DNA from: Pseudomonas sp. TNT3
GTDB taxonomy: Bacteria > Pseudomonadota > Gammaproteobacteria > Pseudomonadales > Pseudomonadaceae
Assembly (NCBI RefSeq): GCF_010095445.2
Contig: NZ_WFGV02000003.1
Coordinates: forward strand, 124,001-188,000
Direction of reading: 5' to 3'
DNA: 64,000 nucleotides
The notes beneath the pieces are model-generated. The model ran no database searches. It was not told the origin of the DNA and was given only the letters and a program-made list of their open reading frames with translations. Numbering within the stretch: the stretch's first letter is position 1; each line of letters opens with the position of its first letter. Positions 48,294 through 60,422 of this stretch are shown here, piece after piece. Position numbers and translations under genes: made by a program.

Positions 48294-49279
48294 AAACGGG
48301 TCTCGGCCATCTGGTAGGCGGTTTCAAGGGCGACTTGCAGGCTGCCGGTGTCGATTTTTCCGCTGCCGGCCAGGTCCAGGGCTGTGCCGTGGTCGACCGA
48401 GGTGCGGATGATTGGCAAGCCCAGAGTCACGTTCACTGCCGCGCCGAAGCCTTTGTACTTCAGTACCGGCAGGCCCTGGTCGTGGTACATCGCCAGCACC
48501 GCGTCGCAGTGCTCCAGATATTTGGGGGTAAACAGAGTGTCGGCGGGGAGGGGGCCGCGAAGGTCCATGCCCTCGCCACGCAGGCGCTCCAGTGTAGGTT
48601 CAATGATGTCGATTTCTTCATGGCCCAGGTGACCGCCTTCACCGGCGTGCGGGTTAAGCCCGCAGACCAGGATGCGAGGCTGGGCGATGCCGAATTTTTC
48701 CTGCAGATCGGCGTGCAGGATTCGAGTGACCCGCTCCAGACGCTCCGGTGTGATTGCGTCGGCAATGTCGCGAAGGGGCAGGTGAGTGGTGACCAGCGCC
48801 ACGCGCAATCCGCGAGTCGCCAGCATCATCACCACTTGCGCGGTCTGGGTCAGGTCGGCGAGAAATTCCGTGTGCCCGGAGAAGGCGATCCCCGATTCGT
48901 TGATCACGCCTTTATGAACTGGCGCGGTGATCATGCCTGCAAAATGCCCGTCCAGGCAGCCTTGGCCCGCACGGGTCAAGGTTTCGAGCACGAACGCGGC
49001 ATTGGCTTTGTCCAGTTGTCCGGCGATGACCTTGGCGTTGAGCGGAGTGTCCCACACGTACAGGCTGTTGGCCGGCGCCGGGGCATCTGGCCAATTGTCC
49101 GGTGTCACCGCAAGCAGATCGACAGCCACACCCAGCTGCGCGGCCCGCTCAAGGAGCAGGTCACGGCTGGTAATGGCAATCAGGGGGTGCGGCTGGGCTT
49201 GCGAGGCAAGCAGCAGGCACAGGTCAGGACCTATGCCGGCTGGTTCGCCGGGTGTCAGCGCGAAACGTTGGGGTTTCAC
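48290..49279 (-). CDS. pdxA: 4-hydroxythreonine-4-phosphate dehydrogenase PdxA
   Basis: A 329-residue NAD-dependent enzyme of vitamin B6 synthesis. Signature regions: [18 protein letters not shown] at the N-terminus, [14 protein letters not shown], the metal-ligand histidine in [10 protein letters not shown], and [20 protein letters not shown] near residue 265. It overlaps surA by 4 bases (ATGA) and rsmA by 4 bases; the surA-pdxA-ksgA order is conserved from E. coli. Confidence 0.97.
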   Translation of the reverse strand: MKPQRFALTPGEPAGIGPDLCLLLASQAQPHPLIAITSRDLLLERAAQLGVAVDLLAVTPDNWPDAPAPANSLYVWDTPLNAKVIAGQLDKANAAFVLETLTRAGQGCLDGHFAGMITAPVHKGVINESGIAFSGHTEFLADLTQTAQVVMMLATRGLRVALVTTHLPLRDIADAITPERLERVTRILHADLQEKFGIAQPRILVCGLNPHAGEGGHLGHEEIDIIEPTLERLRGEGMDLRGPLPADTLFTPKYLEHCDAVLAMYHDQGLPVLKYKGFGAAVNVTLGLPIIRTSVDHGTALDLAGSGKIDTGSLQVALETAYQMAETRL

Positions 49280-50598
49280 TGCGCTGCCTGGTCTGCACCA
49301 GGGAGTTTGATCTCTACGTATGCTTCGTCACGGATCTGACGCAGCCAGGTTTGCAGCTCTTCGTCGTACTTGCGATTACGCAGGACGGTCATTGCTTGCT
49401 GCTCGCGCGCCTGGTTGGTGCTGTCGGTAGCGCGGCGACCAAGGACTTCCAGGACGTGCCAGCCGTATTGAGTCTGGAACGGCTTGGACAGCTTACCTTG
49501 CGGGGTGTTGGCCATCACTTCACGGAATTCAGGAACCAGTGCGTTCGGGTCGATCCAGTTCAGGTCGCCACCGTTGAGGGCGGAGCCCGGGTCTTCCGAA
49601 TAGCTCTTGGCCAGCTCGCCGAAGTCTTCGCCTGATTCGATGCGTGTGTAGAGCGACTCAGCCAAAGCCTTGGTTTTTGCTTCATCACGGATCGGGCTAG
49701 GTTTGACCAGGATATGACGCACGTGCACTTCGTCACGTACCTGGGCCTCGCCGCCACGCTTGTCGAGAATCTTCAGGATGATGAAGCCACCTGGAGTGCG
49801 CATTGGCTGGGTGATGTCCCCAGCCGCCATGGTGCTCAGCATCCGGTCGAACGGTGGTGGCAATTGAGCTGCTTTACGCCAGCCCATGTCGCCGCCTTCC
49901 AGTGCTGTCTCGCTGGCGGATTTGGCGATTGCCAACTGACCGAAGTCAGCGCCTTGCTTGAGCTGCTGGTAAACCGCGTCCGCTTGTTTGGCAGCATTCT
50001 GAATCGCGTCGGAGTTGGCGCTTTCCGGCGTAGGAATCAGGATGTTGGCCAGGCGGAACTCTTCGGACAGCTGCATCTTGCCAAGGTCGGAAGCAAGGAA
50101 GTTTTTCACTTCCTGCTCGGACACCTGGATGCGCTCGGCCACACGACGCTGACGTACACGGCTGATGATCATTTCGCGACGGATCTGGTCACGGGCGTCG
50201 TCGTAAGACAAACCATCGCGAGTCAGGGCTGCGCGGAATTGATCCACGGTCATGTTGTTGCGCTGTGCAATGGTGCCGACAGCCTGGTTCAGTTCTTCAT
50301 CGGTAATACGGATGCCGGAGCGTTCGCCGATCTGCAGTTGCAGGTTTTCGACGATCAGGCGCTCCAGCACCTGCTGATCCAGCACGCCAGGCGGCGGCGC
50401 AGCGGCGCCACGCTTGGCGATGGTTTGCTGAACTTCATGAACTCGTTGGTCCAGTTGGCTCTGCATGACCACGTCGTTGTCGACGATGGCCACCACTTTA
50501 TCGATGGACTGTACCGCGGCGTTGGCCGCGGTACCCAGGAACAGCGCGCCCAGCACGAGCGGGCGCAGACAATCAGAAAGCTTGGTCTTCACGTTCAC
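49276..50598 (-). CDS. surA: Periplasmic chaperone / peptidyl-prolyl isomerase SurA
   Basis: A 440-residue periplasmic protein: signal peptide ([20 protein letters not shown], cleavage near residue 28), SurA N-terminal chaperone module, and two parvulin domains at about 180-280 (..[20 protein letters not shown]..) and 290-390 (..[17 protein letters not shown]..). It escorts beta-barrel proteins such as LptD through the periplasm. The lptD stop overlaps the surA start by 26 bases, coupling client and chaperone. Confidence 0.97.
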   Translation of the reverse strand: MNVKTKLSDCLRPLVLGALFLGTAANAAVQSIDKVVAIVDNDVVMQSQLDQRVHEVQQTIAKRGAAAPPPGVLDQQVLERLIVENLQLQIGERSGIRITDEELNQAVGTIAQRNNMTVDQFRAALTRDGLSYDDARDQIRREMIISRVRQRRVAERIQVSEQEVKNFLASDLGKMQLSEEFRLANILIPTPESANSDAIQNAAKQADAVYQQLKQGADFGQLAIAKSASETALEGGDMGWRKAAQLPPPFDRMLSTMAAGDITQPMRTPGGFIILKILDKRGGEAQVRDEVHVRHILVKPSPIRDEAKTKALAESLYTRIESGEDFGELAKSYSEDPGSALNGGDLNWIDPNALVPEFREVMANTPQGKLSKPFQTQYGWHVLEVLGRRATDSTNQAREQQAMTVLRNRKYDEELQTWLRQIRDEAYVEIKLPGADQAAQ

Positions 50599-53386
50599 GA
50601 TAACCTTGGATGCCTTTGTCGAGGAAGCTCTCTACTTTGGCGCCGGTGAGGCCGCCGAGTCCCTTCAGAACAATTTGGAGGAAGACGCCATGGTCGCCTT
50701 TTTCGTTTTCCGGAGCGTCTTGGCTGGTTTCGTCGTAGTCGACGAAGTAGCGGTTGATCACGCGCAGTTTCCAGCAGCAGTTGTCGTACTCGAAGCCACC
50801 GAAGGCATCCAGGGTACGGTTACGGTTGTAGTCATACTGCCAGCGGCTGATGAGGTTCCATTGCGGCACGATCGGCCAGATCACCGAGAAGTCGTGCTGT
50901 TGAATCTTGTAGTAGTCCTTCACGTAGCCAGGTTGGCCGGGAGTACCGTAGTCACCGCCGCCCACAGCCCACTTACCGGTGTTCTGGTCGTAGCGGATCT
51001 GGTCGTTGCGATAGCGATAACCGGCGTTGATAACCTTGTTCGGGTTGTCTTCAGGCTGGTAGTGGAACATCGCGCTGCCCGAGCGAGGGCTGCGGGTATC
51101 CGGGTCCCAGTTGTAATCGGCAGTGGTGCGCCAATCGCGGTTCCAGCGATATTCGTATTCCAGCGCATAAGGCGAAACTTTGGATTTCGCGTCTTCGCGG
51201 GTTTTGGCGTCGATACCTGGCAGTTGAACTTCGCGGTTCTTGAAGTAGAACGCCTGACCGATGCTGATGCGTTGACGTTCGAAACCGTTGTCTTCGATCC
51301 AGCGGTTAGTGATACCCAGGGCCAGTTTGTTCTCGTCACCGACGCGATCGGCACCGGAGAAGCGGTTGTCACGGAACAGCGACGAGTAATTGAATGTGTA
51401 CTCGCTGGTGTCGAATACCGGAATATCTTCCTGGTTCGTCTCTGGAACGTAGAGGTAATAGAGGCGCGGCTCGAGGGTCTGGTTGTAGTTCTTGCCAAAC
51501 CAGGTGGTTTTGCGATCGAAGTACAGGCCACTGTCAATGCTCGCAATCGGAACGCCACGGTTCTGGTTGCTGTCGAACTGGCCATTGATGTTTTCAGTCC
51601 CGGCCGCTGCAGCCGCCGCATTTTGCGCGGCAATCTGGGATTTCCCGATGCTGTCCAGATCCAACTGGTACTGGGTGTATTGGTATTTGAGCTGTGGTTT
51701 CAGGAACCCATATGACCAATCCAGCGGCAGGCTGACAGCCGGTGCAAGGTTGAGGCGATCGCCATTGGCACGAGCCAGACCTTGAACGTTGGTGTCCAGT
51801 CGCGGAGTAGAAACGCCATCTTCATCGGTGAAGTTGCCATTTTTCAGGTCGCGATCAAACCGCACCAGTTCGGTGTTGTAAGTGAAGTCCAGGCCGCCCG
51901 GATGAGTCGGCAGCGCGCCATCAAAGGTGATCTGCGGCAAACGGTCATACGGTGTGATGTTCGAAACAGTCGCCAGCTGATAAGCCTGGGCATTCAGTCG
52001 GGCGGTGTAGCTGTCGCCACGATAGCTAACCGAACCCTGCTGGTTCACATAATCAGCGCTTTTCACACCAATCTGGTCAGTCTGCAGATCCTGGAAGTAA
52101 TACGGATCGCTGATCTTGGTGTAATCGACCTGCGTGAAGACGCGCGAGTCGAGGCCACCTTTGTGCTGCCAGTTGTACATGTAGCGGGTTTTTTCGTAAT
52201 CGGACTGTTTGCTGCGCTCGGTGTCGTCGTCGTTGAGGTACGCGGCGCCGAACTGACCTTCGCTGGACGGGGTCAGGTAGCGGAACTCGCCTTCCATCAA
52301 CAAGCCACGCTTGCTCATGTAACGCGGGTACAACGTGGCGTCGTAGTTCGGCGCCAGGTTGAAGTAGTACGGCGTGACCAGCATGAAGCCGGTATCGGTG
52401 CCGGTGCCTATAGTCGGCGGCAGGAAGCCGGACTGGCGACGGTCATCGATCGGGAAGTAGATGTACGGCGTGTAAAGAACAGGAATGTCCTTGACCCGCA
52501 GTGTCACGTTGGTCGCGGTGCCGAAGCCGGTGGCCGGGTTAAGGGTGATGTTATTACCCTTGAGCTGCCAGGCGTTGCTGTTCGGTTCGCACGTGGTGTA
52601 CGTACCATCCTTGAGGCGGATGATCGCGTTCTCGGCACGTTTGGCGTACAGGGCGCTGCCGCGAATACGGGACTTGTGAAGAATGTACTCGGCGTTGTCG
52701 ACCTTGGCTTCGCCGGTGTCGAGCTGGACATCAGCGTGGTCGCCGACGATCAGGGCGCCATTGTCACGAACCCGGACATTGCCGCTCAGTTCGCCACGGC
52801 TTTCAGCCTGATAAAGATTTGCTTCGTCGGCTTCGACCTGCATGCTGCCCTGGCGCATGACGACGTCACCGGCCAGGGTAGCGACCTGCTCATCCTGCTT
52901 GTAGCGGGAGGCTTTGGCGCCGAGGAAGGTCGGGGCGTCACTTTTACTCGTCTTGTCATTCATGCCAGGACGAATCGGTTCGATATAGGAACCAGAGCAG
53001 TAAGGACCTGTTTCGGCCAATTGCGCTGCTGTGAGGTTTTCGCGTGGAACCCAGTCGAGGTGACTGTAGTCTGCACTGCGCGACTTCAATCCGCGTCCCT
53101 TGGCCTCGGTCACCAGTGCCGTTTTGGCGCCGGTGTCTTCGCTGGAACCGCTGTCGGCCGGTGTCTCGCCGCTCGCGCCTACCGCACTGCCGTCATGGAC
53201 GGGGCGTGGAGGCAGGGCAGCCGCTGGCGATTTTGGCGCACAGTCCCAGGCACCCGAAGCAGAGACTGAGCAGTCATACTGTTCCGCGGCGACCACGAAC
53301 GAAGTGGCTAGGGGTTGCAGGGCCAGCAGACTGCCGGTAACCAACAACGGAAATTTTTTACGAAACGCGGGGGATTTCAATGCCAT
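50573..53386 (-). CDS. lptD: LPS-assembly protein LptD
   Basis: A 937-residue outer-membrane beta-barrel that, with LptE, inserts lipopolysaccharide in the outer leaflet. It has a signal peptide ([20 protein letters not shown] onward), a Pseudomonas-specific Ala/Pro/Ser-rich N-terminal insert (about 35-110), the periplasmic jellyroll (about 170-330; [20 protein letters not shown]) and the barrel to the C-terminus. Cysteines at the front ([11 protein letters not shown]) and near the end (DNCCWK) fit the family disulfides. Start ATG 53386; the frame is open further upstream into the amgK promoter region but lacks a signal peptide there. Confidence 0.96.
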   Translation of the reverse strand: MALKSPAFRKKFPLLVTGSLLALQPLATSFVVAAEQYDCSVSASGAWDCAPKSPAAALPPRPVHDGSAVGASGETPADSGSSEDTGAKTALVTEAKGRGLKSRSADYSHLDWVPRENLTAAQLAETGPYCSGSYIEPIRPGMNDKTSKSDAPTFLGAKASRYKQDEQVATLAGDVVMRQGSMQVEADEANLYQAESRGELSGNVRVRDNGALIVGDHADVQLDTGEAKVDNAEYILHKSRIRGSALYAKRAENAIIRLKDGTYTTCEPNSNAWQLKGNNITLNPATGFGTATNVTLRVKDIPVLYTPYIYFPIDDRRQSGFLPPTIGTGTDTGFMLVTPYYFNLAPNYDATLYPRYMSKRGLLMEGEFRYLTPSSEGQFGAAYLNDDDTERSKQSDYEKTRYMYNWQHKGGLDSRVFTQVDYTKISDPYYFQDLQTDQIGVKSADYVNQQGSVSYRGDSYTARLNAQAYQLATVSNITPYDRLPQITFDGALPTHPGGLDFTYNTELVRFDRDLKNGNFTDEDGVSTPRLDTNVQGLARANGDRLNLAPAVSLPLDWSYGFLKPQLKYQYTQYQLDLDSIGKSQIAAQNAAAAAAGTENINGQFDSNQNRGVPIASIDSGLYFDRKTTWFGKNYNQTLEPRLYYLYVPETNQEDIPVFDTSEYTFNYSSLFRDNRFSGADRVGDENKLALGITNRWIEDNGFERQRISIGQAFYFKNREVQLPGIDAKTREDAKSKVSPYALEYEYRWNRDWRTTADYNWDPDTRSPRSGSAMFHYQPEDNPNKVINAGYRYRNDQIRYDQNTGKWAVGGGDYGTPGQPGYVKDYYKIQQHDFSVIWPIVPQWNLISRWQYDYNRNRTLDAFGGFEYDNCCWKLRVINRYFVDYDETSQDAPENEKGDHGVFLQIVLKGLGGLTGAKVESFLDKGIQGYREREDQAF

Positions 53387-53516
53387 CTTATTAGTCCGGG
53401 CTTCCTGCGTGCCATCTGCCCGCGGTGTGGGCCGCACGCCTCTCGATGGTCTGAAAAAGATGCTGGATAATAAAGCATGACCCGCTTGACGGCTAGCGCC
53501 GTCGGAGACCCTTGCA

Positions 53517-55204
<1,688 letters not shown>

Positions 55205-55205
55205 C

Positions 55206-55973
55206 ATGTTGTGGCCAGGGACTCTGATTGGAGCCGGAGCCGGCTTTGCCATAGCCAGCATCCCGGGGGCCATGCTTGGCGCCTTGTTAGGGCAGGCGTT
55301 GGACCGGCGTTTGCAACTGCAGAGCTGGGGGCATTTGCGGGAAAAGCTCGGTGGCCGTCCTGTACTGCGCAATGACGAACTATTGTTTGTGCTGCTTGGA
55401 CGGCTGGCGAAGTGTGACGGACGCGTCGTGGATGGGCACATCCAGCAAGCCCGTCAGGAAATGCGTGCTCTGGAAATGACCGAGTCAGCTCAGCGCCGAG
55501 CGATTGCCGCGTTCAATCGAGGCAAGTCCGGGCATGACCGTTTACGTGGTCATTTGAGGCGCTTGAGCGCCCAGCCTTTCGCGGCGGAAGGGGTGTTGCG
55601 CGCCTGCTGGCGAATGATCTGGGCCGACGGCCAGGCGGGGCGCAGTGAGCGTGAGCTGATTGCGCAGTGGGGCAAGTGGCTGGGCTGGAGTTCGCGGCAG
55701 GTACAGGCACTGGCGACCGATTACGAGCCACAGAAACGTCCGTTGGTCAGCAATACCCTGACCTATCAGGACGCAATGCGGTTGCTGGGAGTGTCCGCCA
55801 CCAGCGATCCGGCGCAGATCAAGCACGCCTATCGGCGCCTGCTCAGTCGTCATCATCCGGACAAAATTGCCGGCAGTGGCGCGACGGCGATGCAGGTTCG
55901 GGAGGCCACGGACAAAACGCGGGAGTTGCATAACGCCTACACATTGATTCGTCAGCGGCGGGATTTCCGTTAG
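55206..55973 (+). CDS. djlA: DjlA-like co-chaperone (TerB plus J domain)
   Basis: A 255-residue protein. A hydrophobic glycine/alanine-rich N-terminus (TLIGAGAGFAIASIPGAMLG, about residues 5-30) would anchor it to the membrane with the rest in the cytoplasm. A TerB-like helical middle (about 55-165) follows and a C-terminal J domain (about 190-255) contains the HPD motif in LLSRHHPDKIAG. It would stimulate DnaK at the membrane. It lies 1 base after murU, so is likely co-transcribed; the functional link to wall recycling is unclear. No strong ribosome site is seen, in agreement with coupling. Confidence 0.9.
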   Translation: MLWPGTLIGAGAGFAIASIPGAMLGALLGQALDRRLQLQSWGHLREKLGGRPVLRNDELLFVLLGRLAKCDGRVVDGHIQQARQEMRALEMTESAQRRAIAAFNRGKSGHDRLRGHLRRLSAQPFAAEGVLRACWRMIWADGQAGRSERELIAQWGKWLGWSSRQVQALATDYEPQKRPLVSNTLTYQDAMRLLGVSATSDPAQIKHAYRRLLSRHHPDKIAGSGATAMQVREATDKTRELHNAYTLIRQRRDFR

Positions 55974-55989
55974 CCATCCACAAGAACAA

Positions 55990-56036
55990 AAGATCGTCCG
56001 AGCGCGGTTCGAGCCTTCGGACGATCTTCTGCTTTT
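55990..56036. terminator. Bidirectional terminator between djlA and the DUF3530 gene
   Basis: Perfect 12-base stem AAGATCGTCCGA/TCGGACGATCTT (55990-56001, 56017-56028) with a 15-base loop, CTGCTTTTT on one side and an A-rich stretch on the other. It serves the convergent neighbours. Confidence 0.9.
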
Positions 56037-56039
56037 TGC

Positions 56040-57023
56040 TCAATCAGCAGCGTTAGGACTCAACCAGCCACGCACCCGGCGCACCAGTTGTTCCTGTTGA
56101 TCCTTGGCGTTACCCGGCAGTGATTTCAGCGACACCTGACTGAACGCCAATGTCTTCAATCGCTTGCTCGCCTGCAATCGCTCCAGCGCTGCGTTGCGAT
56201 CGAGCGGCTTGTCCATGTAGAAGATGTCCGCTGTGGGTAGCTTCAGGGTTGGCGTGAGTTCGGTCAGTTCGGGTTTCGCCTTGGCGGGTGTCTGGACCGC
56301 GACCATCACAAGTTTCTCGACTTGCGACGGTTGCTTTTCGCTCATATATCGAGCAGCCCAGTAACCACCAGTGCCGTGCCCCAATACCACGATGCTGGGG
56401 GCGCTTTGCTGTTCGGCGTAGGCAATAGCGGCATCCAGACGCGCAAAAATCCGTTCGGCGTCGACCTTGGCGTGTTCTTCGCTACTGTCGACCACGACCT
56501 TGTCTGCTACGTCCGCTTCCCCGCCCGCCGCTTGTTCGATAGGCGCGGCGGTCGTGGAATCCTTGCTCCCGACATCCGGCGCCTTGATGGTGGGCGGTAC
56601 GTCGAGGACTCGAGGCGCAATGACATCGCTTTGCAAGTCCGGCAAGGTGATACTCAGGCTGCTCCAGCCGGCGTTCGGTAATTGGCGTCGCAATGGACCG
56701 ATTGCTTGAGGCCAGTCAGCTGTTTCGCCGGCGCCCGGGATGATAATGACTACGCCTTTGGGTTCGGCAACATTGGCCGGTTTCCATAGCGACAGAAAGG
56801 TGACGTCGCCGGCTTGCAGTTGTTGCTGTTCGTCGGCGGGGATCGTTCGCGCCAGCGCTGCGGCCTCTTCCTGGCTGCGTTCAGGCAGCGGCTGGCGTTC
56901 GACCGGTTTTGCTTCGGTGGGTGTTTGCGCCGGTGCCGGATCAGCCGCCTCAACTGAAAAGGCGCAAGGCAGGATCAGCGACAGGCACAATGCTGGCAGT
57001 GCCAGGCGGTAGACAGGGGGCAT
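56040..57023 (-). CDS. DUF3530-family secreted alpha/beta-hydrolase-like protein
   Basis: A 327-residue protein with a signal peptide (LALPALCLSLILPCAFSVEA, cleaved near residue 26), a Pro/Glu/Ala-rich linker and then an alpha/beta-hydrolase core: GVVIIIPGAGETADWPQAIG like the oxyanion strand, and VVLGHGTGGYWAARY at the nucleophile elbow. The expected serine of GxSxG is Thr here (GHGTGG), so catalysis by the usual Ser triad is doubtful. An acidic insert (about 140-190) divides the core. No function is known to me. Divergent from the sensor kinase gene across 73 bases. Confidence 0.85.
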   Translation of the reverse strand: MPPVYRLALPALCLSLILPCAFSVEAADPAPAQTPTEAKPVERQPLPERSQEEAAALARTIPADEQQQLQAGDVTFLSLWKPANVAEPKGVVIIIPGAGETADWPQAIGPLRRQLPNAGWSSLSITLPDLQSDVIAPRVLDVPPTIKAPDVGSKDSTTAAPIEQAAGGEADVADKVVVDSSEEHAKVDAERIFARLDAAIAYAEQQSAPSIVVLGHGTGGYWAARYMSEKQPSQVEKLVMVAVQTPAKAKPELTELTPTLKLPTADIFYMDKPLDRNAALERLQASKRLKTLAFSQVSLKSLPGNAKDQQEQLVRRVRGWLSPNAAD

Positions 57024-57096
57024 CGGATATTCCAGGCCAGAAGTGATTCCGGCAGCCTAATGGGTTGGTCAGTGTTTGTCAGTGTGCGGAGCTTCA

Positions 57097-59493
57097 ATGA
57101 TGCGTTTTCGCTGCCTGTGGGTGATCGGCTGCTTGTTGTTTCCCTTGATGAGCTGGGCGGCGTCGGCGCCACCGGCCCACGTTGCCCAGTTGTCATCGGG
57201 GCAACAGCAATGGTTGGAAGACCACCGTGAGTTGCGGGTCGGATTGGTTTTGCAGGCGCCCTATGCCCAATACGATCGTCGCTTGCAGCGCCTGTCCGGT
57301 GTCAACGTCGAGCTGATGAAGTGGTTGGCCAAAGCGCTCAAGATCGAGCTGAGCTGGCGAAACTATTCCGACCTCGCTCAATTGGAAACGGCTGCCCGCG
57401 AAGGGGAGATCGACCTCGCGCCGGGATTGACTCAAACCCCCGGTGGTCTGCGTCTATGGCAGTTTTCAGACCCCTATATGCGGGTGCCGCAATTGGTCGT
57501 CAGCGACCAGAAAAGCAACGGTGCAGTGGAGCTGGAAAAACTCGACAGCCAGACCCGGGTGGCAGTGCGCATGCCGGGTGCCACGGCTGATTACCTGCGT
57601 AGCAATTTTCCGCATTTGAATCTGCAGGGCGTGCCCATCGAGCGCCAGGCGTTGCAACTCCTGTTGAGTCAACAAGCCAGCTACGCCGTGGTCGACGAAG
57701 CGCAGTTGGGGCGGCTGTCCGCCGAGCCCGAGTTCGCGGGGCTGGTGGTCGTCGGCGACATCGGCTTACCGCAGTTGCTGCGGGTGGCCACGCGTCGTGA
57801 CTGGCCTGAACTGGCGGGGATCGTCGAAAGTGCCCTGCGAGCGATCCCTGCCAAGGACCTGGAGCAACTGCACAACCAATGGCTGCAACCCAAATACCCG
57901 CGCCTGACCGAGTCTCCGGGGTTCTGGCAAAACCTCTGTCTTCTGTTGGCCGTGATCATGCTGAGCAGCATGGCCATTGTTTTTTGGCAGCGTCGGCAGC
58001 AGCACAGTCTGGAGCAGCGCCTTTTGGCCGCACGTGAAGACATTGCGTTGCGCAAGGCCAGCGAAGAGGCCTTGCGACTCACCCAGTTTTCCATCGACCA
58101 AAGTACGGTCGGTATCTTGTGGGTGAATTGGGACAGTCATGTGCGCTATGCCAACCGTGCCGCCGAAACCATGCTCGGCTATACGGCGGACGGGATCATT
58201 GATCGGCCATTGATCGACTTCGAGCCAGGTTTGCACATGGATCGCTGGTTGAACCTGTGGAAACGCGCCAGGGCCAGCGAAGAGGGGCCGCAATCCTTTG
58301 AAACTAACTGTGTGCGTGCCGATGGCAGCATTCTGCCGACGGATGTGTCGCTGAGTTTCCTGCGTTTTCGCGACGGCGAATACCTGGTGGTCTACCTCAA
58401 TGATGTCACCGAGCGTCGTCGCGCACTGGCTGCGTTACAGGAAAGTGAAGCGCGGCTGCAAGGAATTGCCGCCAACGTACCGGGCTTGGTCTTTCGACTG
58501 GAGCGAGCGCCGGTAACAGGGCAGATCGATTTTGCCTACATCAGTGAAGGCAGCGAGAGTCTGGTTGGCTATTCGCCAGCGACCCTGGCCCATCGCGACA
58601 AAGGCCTGCGCAGTCTGGTGCATCCGGATGACAAGGCGAGCTATCACCAGACTCAGGACCGTGCCCTGGATACCGACAGTGACTGGTCATGGCAAGGTCG
58701 AATCCTGACCCGCCAGGGCGAGCAACGCTGGGCTGAAATCAAGGCGATTACCCGACGGCTCGAGGATGGTGCCTACGTCTGGGACGGGATCGTTTGGGAC
58801 ATCAGCGAGAGCAAACGCATCGAACTGGAGCTGGCCGGCTCCCGCGAGCAACTGCGTGAATTGTCTGCACACCTGGAAAGCGTGCGGGAGGAGGAAAAAG
58901 CTCGTATCGCGCGTGAGGTTCACGACGAGTTGGGTCAGATGCTCACGGTATTGAAGCTGGAAACGTCCATGTGCGAATTGGCCTACGCCCAATTGGACCC
59001 TGGTCTGAATGAGCGCCTGAATAGCATGAAGCGTTTGATCGCCCAGTTGTTTCAGCTCGTGCGCGATGTGGCGACGGCGCTCCGTCCGCCGATTCTCGAC
59101 GCAGGGATCTCCTCTGCCATTGAATGGCAGGCCCGGCGTTTCGAGGCGCGTACGCAGATTCCGTGTCTGGTGCAGGTACCGGACAATCTGCCCGTGCTGA
59201 GTGATGCGATGGCCATTGGATTGTTCAGGATTCTTCAGGAGGCGCTAACCAATGTCATGCGGCATGCCCAAGCGCATACTGTCGAATTGACATTGGTGCG
59301 TGAAGGCGACGAACTGTGTCTGACTGTCAGCGACGATGGCGTAGGATTTGTCGCCACGACCGGTCGGCCAACATCCTTTGGCGTGGTCGGCATGCGTGAA
59401 CGGGTGTTGATCATGGGCGGGCAGTTGTCGCTCGACAGTGAGCCGGGGGAGGGCACGACGTTGATCGTGCGTGTTCCTTTGGAGGCGGCCTGA
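57097..59493 (+). CDS. agtS: Hybrid-architecture sensor histidine kinase AgtS
   Basis: A 798-residue sensor: a signal peptide (residues 1-23), a periplasmic SBP_bac_3 domain (about 40-265), a membrane helix (about 283-303), two PAS domains (about 335-450 and 455-590), a HisKA_3 dimerisation domain with phospho-acceptor His609 (IAREVHDELGQ), and HATPase_c to the end (ILQEALTNVMRHAQAHT). Start ATG 57097 follows GGAG by 6 bases. It is of the NarL/FixL-type kinase class that partners with LuxR-type regulators, and the next gene is one. In P. aeruginosa the gene at this place, agtS, controls the agtABCD 5-aminovalerate/GABA importer; that role is inferred here. Confidence 0.87.
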   Translation: MMRFRCLWVIGCLLFPLMSWAASAPPAHVAQLSSGQQQWLEDHRELRVGLVLQAPYAQYDRRLQRLSGVNVELMKWLAKALKIELSWRNYSDLAQLETAAREGEIDLAPGLTQTPGGLRLWQFSDPYMRVPQLVVSDQKSNGAVELEKLDSQTRVAVRMPGATADYLRSNFPHLNLQGVPIERQALQLLLSQQASYAVVDEAQLGRLSAEPEFAGLVVVGDIGLPQLLRVATRRDWPELAGIVESALRAIPAKDLEQLHNQWLQPKYPRLTESPGFWQNLCLLLAVIMLSSMAIVFWQRRQQHSLEQRLLAAREDIALRKASEEALRLTQFSIDQSTVGILWVNWDSHVRYANRAAETMLGYTADGIIDRPLIDFEPGLHMDRWLNLWKRARASEEGPQSFETNCVRADGSILPTDVSLSFLRFRDGEYLVVYLNDVTERRRALAALQESEARLQGIAANVPGLVFRLERAPVTGQIDFAYISEGSESLVGYSPATLAHRDKGLRSLVHPDDKASYHQTQDRALDTDSDWSWQGRILTRQGEQRWAEIKAITRRLEDGAYVWDGIVWDISESKRIELELAGSREQLRELSAHLESVREEEKARIAREVHDELGQMLTVLKLETSMCELAYAQLDPGLNERLNSMKRLIAQLFQLVRDVATALRPPILDAGISSAIEWQARRFEARTQIPCLVQVPDNLPVLSDAMAIGLFRILQEALTNVMRHAQAHTVELTLVREGDELCLTVSDDGVGFVATTGRPTSFGVVGMRERVLIMGGQLSLDSEPGEGTTLIVRVPLEAA

Positions 59494-59559
59494 GGTATTT
59501 GTTGGAGCACCTGCTCACGAATGTTCCTGGCTCTGACATTAAGAAGAATGGAGAAGTCT

Positions 59560-60189
59560 GTGATCCGTGTACTGGTAGCCGAAGACCACACCATCGTTCG
59601 TGAAGGCATCAAGCAGTTGATTGGCCTGGCCAAGGATTTGTTGGTGGTGGGGGAGGCGAGCAATGGCGAGCAGTTGCTCGAGATCCTGCGACATGTGCCC
59701 TGCGAGGTGGTGCTGTTGGATATCTCCATGCCTGGTGTCAACGGCCTGGAAGCCATTCCACGGATTCGGGCGCTGAACAATCCGCCCGCGATTCTGGTGT
59801 TGTCGATGCACGATGAGGCGCAAATGGCCGCCCGTGCTTTAAAGGTCGGCGCAGCGGGGTACGCGACCAAGGACAGCGATCCGGCACTGCTGCTGACGGC
59901 GATCCGCAAAGTCGCGGCCGGTGGGCGTTACATCGATCCGGACCTGGCAGACCGAATGGTGTTCGAGGTAGGTCTGACCGATTCCCGCCCCTTGCATTCA
60001 TTGCTGTCGGAGCGAGAATTTTCGGTGTTCGAACGCCTCGCCCAAGGCGCCAACGTCAACGACATCGCCCAGCAATTGGCCTTGAGCAGCAAGACCATCA
60101 GCACCCACAAGGCGCGGCTGATGCAGAAGCTCAACATCACCTCCCTGGCGGAACTGGTGAAGTACGCGATGGAACACAAACTCCTCTAG
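59560..60189 (+). CDS. agtR: LuxR-type response regulator AgtR
   Basis: A 209-residue regulator. The receiver domain has the phospho-acceptor Asp54 (EVVLLDISMPG), the acidic pair Glu8/Asp9 and the Lys in GYATKDSD. The C-terminal LuxR-type helix-turn-helix reads LSEREFSVFERLAQGANVND then IAQQLALSSKTISTHKARLM. Start is GTG 59560 (VIRVLVAEDHTIVREG), 6 bases after GGAG; an ATG 39 bases upstream lacks a ribosome site. It is the cognate partner of the kinase directly upstream and probably controls the importer genes downstream. Confidence 0.9.
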   Translation: MIRVLVAEDHTIVREGIKQLIGLAKDLLVVGEASNGEQLLEILRHVPCEVVLLDISMPGVNGLEAIPRIRALNNPPAILVLSMHDEAQMAARALKVGAAGYATKDSDPALLLTAIRKVAAGGRYIDPDLADRMVFEVGLTDSRPLHSLLSEREFSVFERLAQGANVNDIAQQLALSSKTISTHKARLMQKLNITSLAELVKYAMEHKLL

Positions 60190-60203
60190 AGAACACCGCT
60201 GTC

Positions 60204-60299
60204 CCCTGTGGGAGCGAGCTTGCTCGCGATAGCGGACTATCAGTCGACATTCATTTTGAATGTCATACCGCAATCGCGAGCAAGCTCGCTCCCACAGGG
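60204..60299. repeat. REP inverted pair with nested hairpin (BIME-like)
   Basis: The two outer arms are perfectly complementary over 27 bases (60204-60230 and 60273-60299, core GGGAGCGAGCTTGCTCGCGAT). Between them lies an independent hairpin GACATTCA-TTT-TGAATGTC (60246-60264). It begins 15 bases after the agtR stop, in the 343-base gap before agtA. Confidence 0.93.
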
Positions 60300-60406
60300 A
60301 TTGTGGTCGCATGCCCATTTACGACATCCTGCAAAACCGCTTTTGCCCGTTCTTGCGGCTTGCAGCTTCAAGATTGCAGCTGTCTCTATCTATTCCCGCC
60401 ATCCTT

Positions 60407-60422
60407 GTAGGGCAATCCCTAC
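60407..60422. promoter_or_regulatory. Dyad upstream of agtA, candidate response-regulator site
   Basis: GTAGGG-CAAT-CCCTAC is a perfect 6+6 dyad with CCCCC following, 110 bases before the agtA start. Such short dyads with TAC...CC heptamers suit LuxR/NarL-type response regulators; AgtR is encoded next to it. The remaining gap (60300-60532) otherwise shows no gene. Confidence 0.45.
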
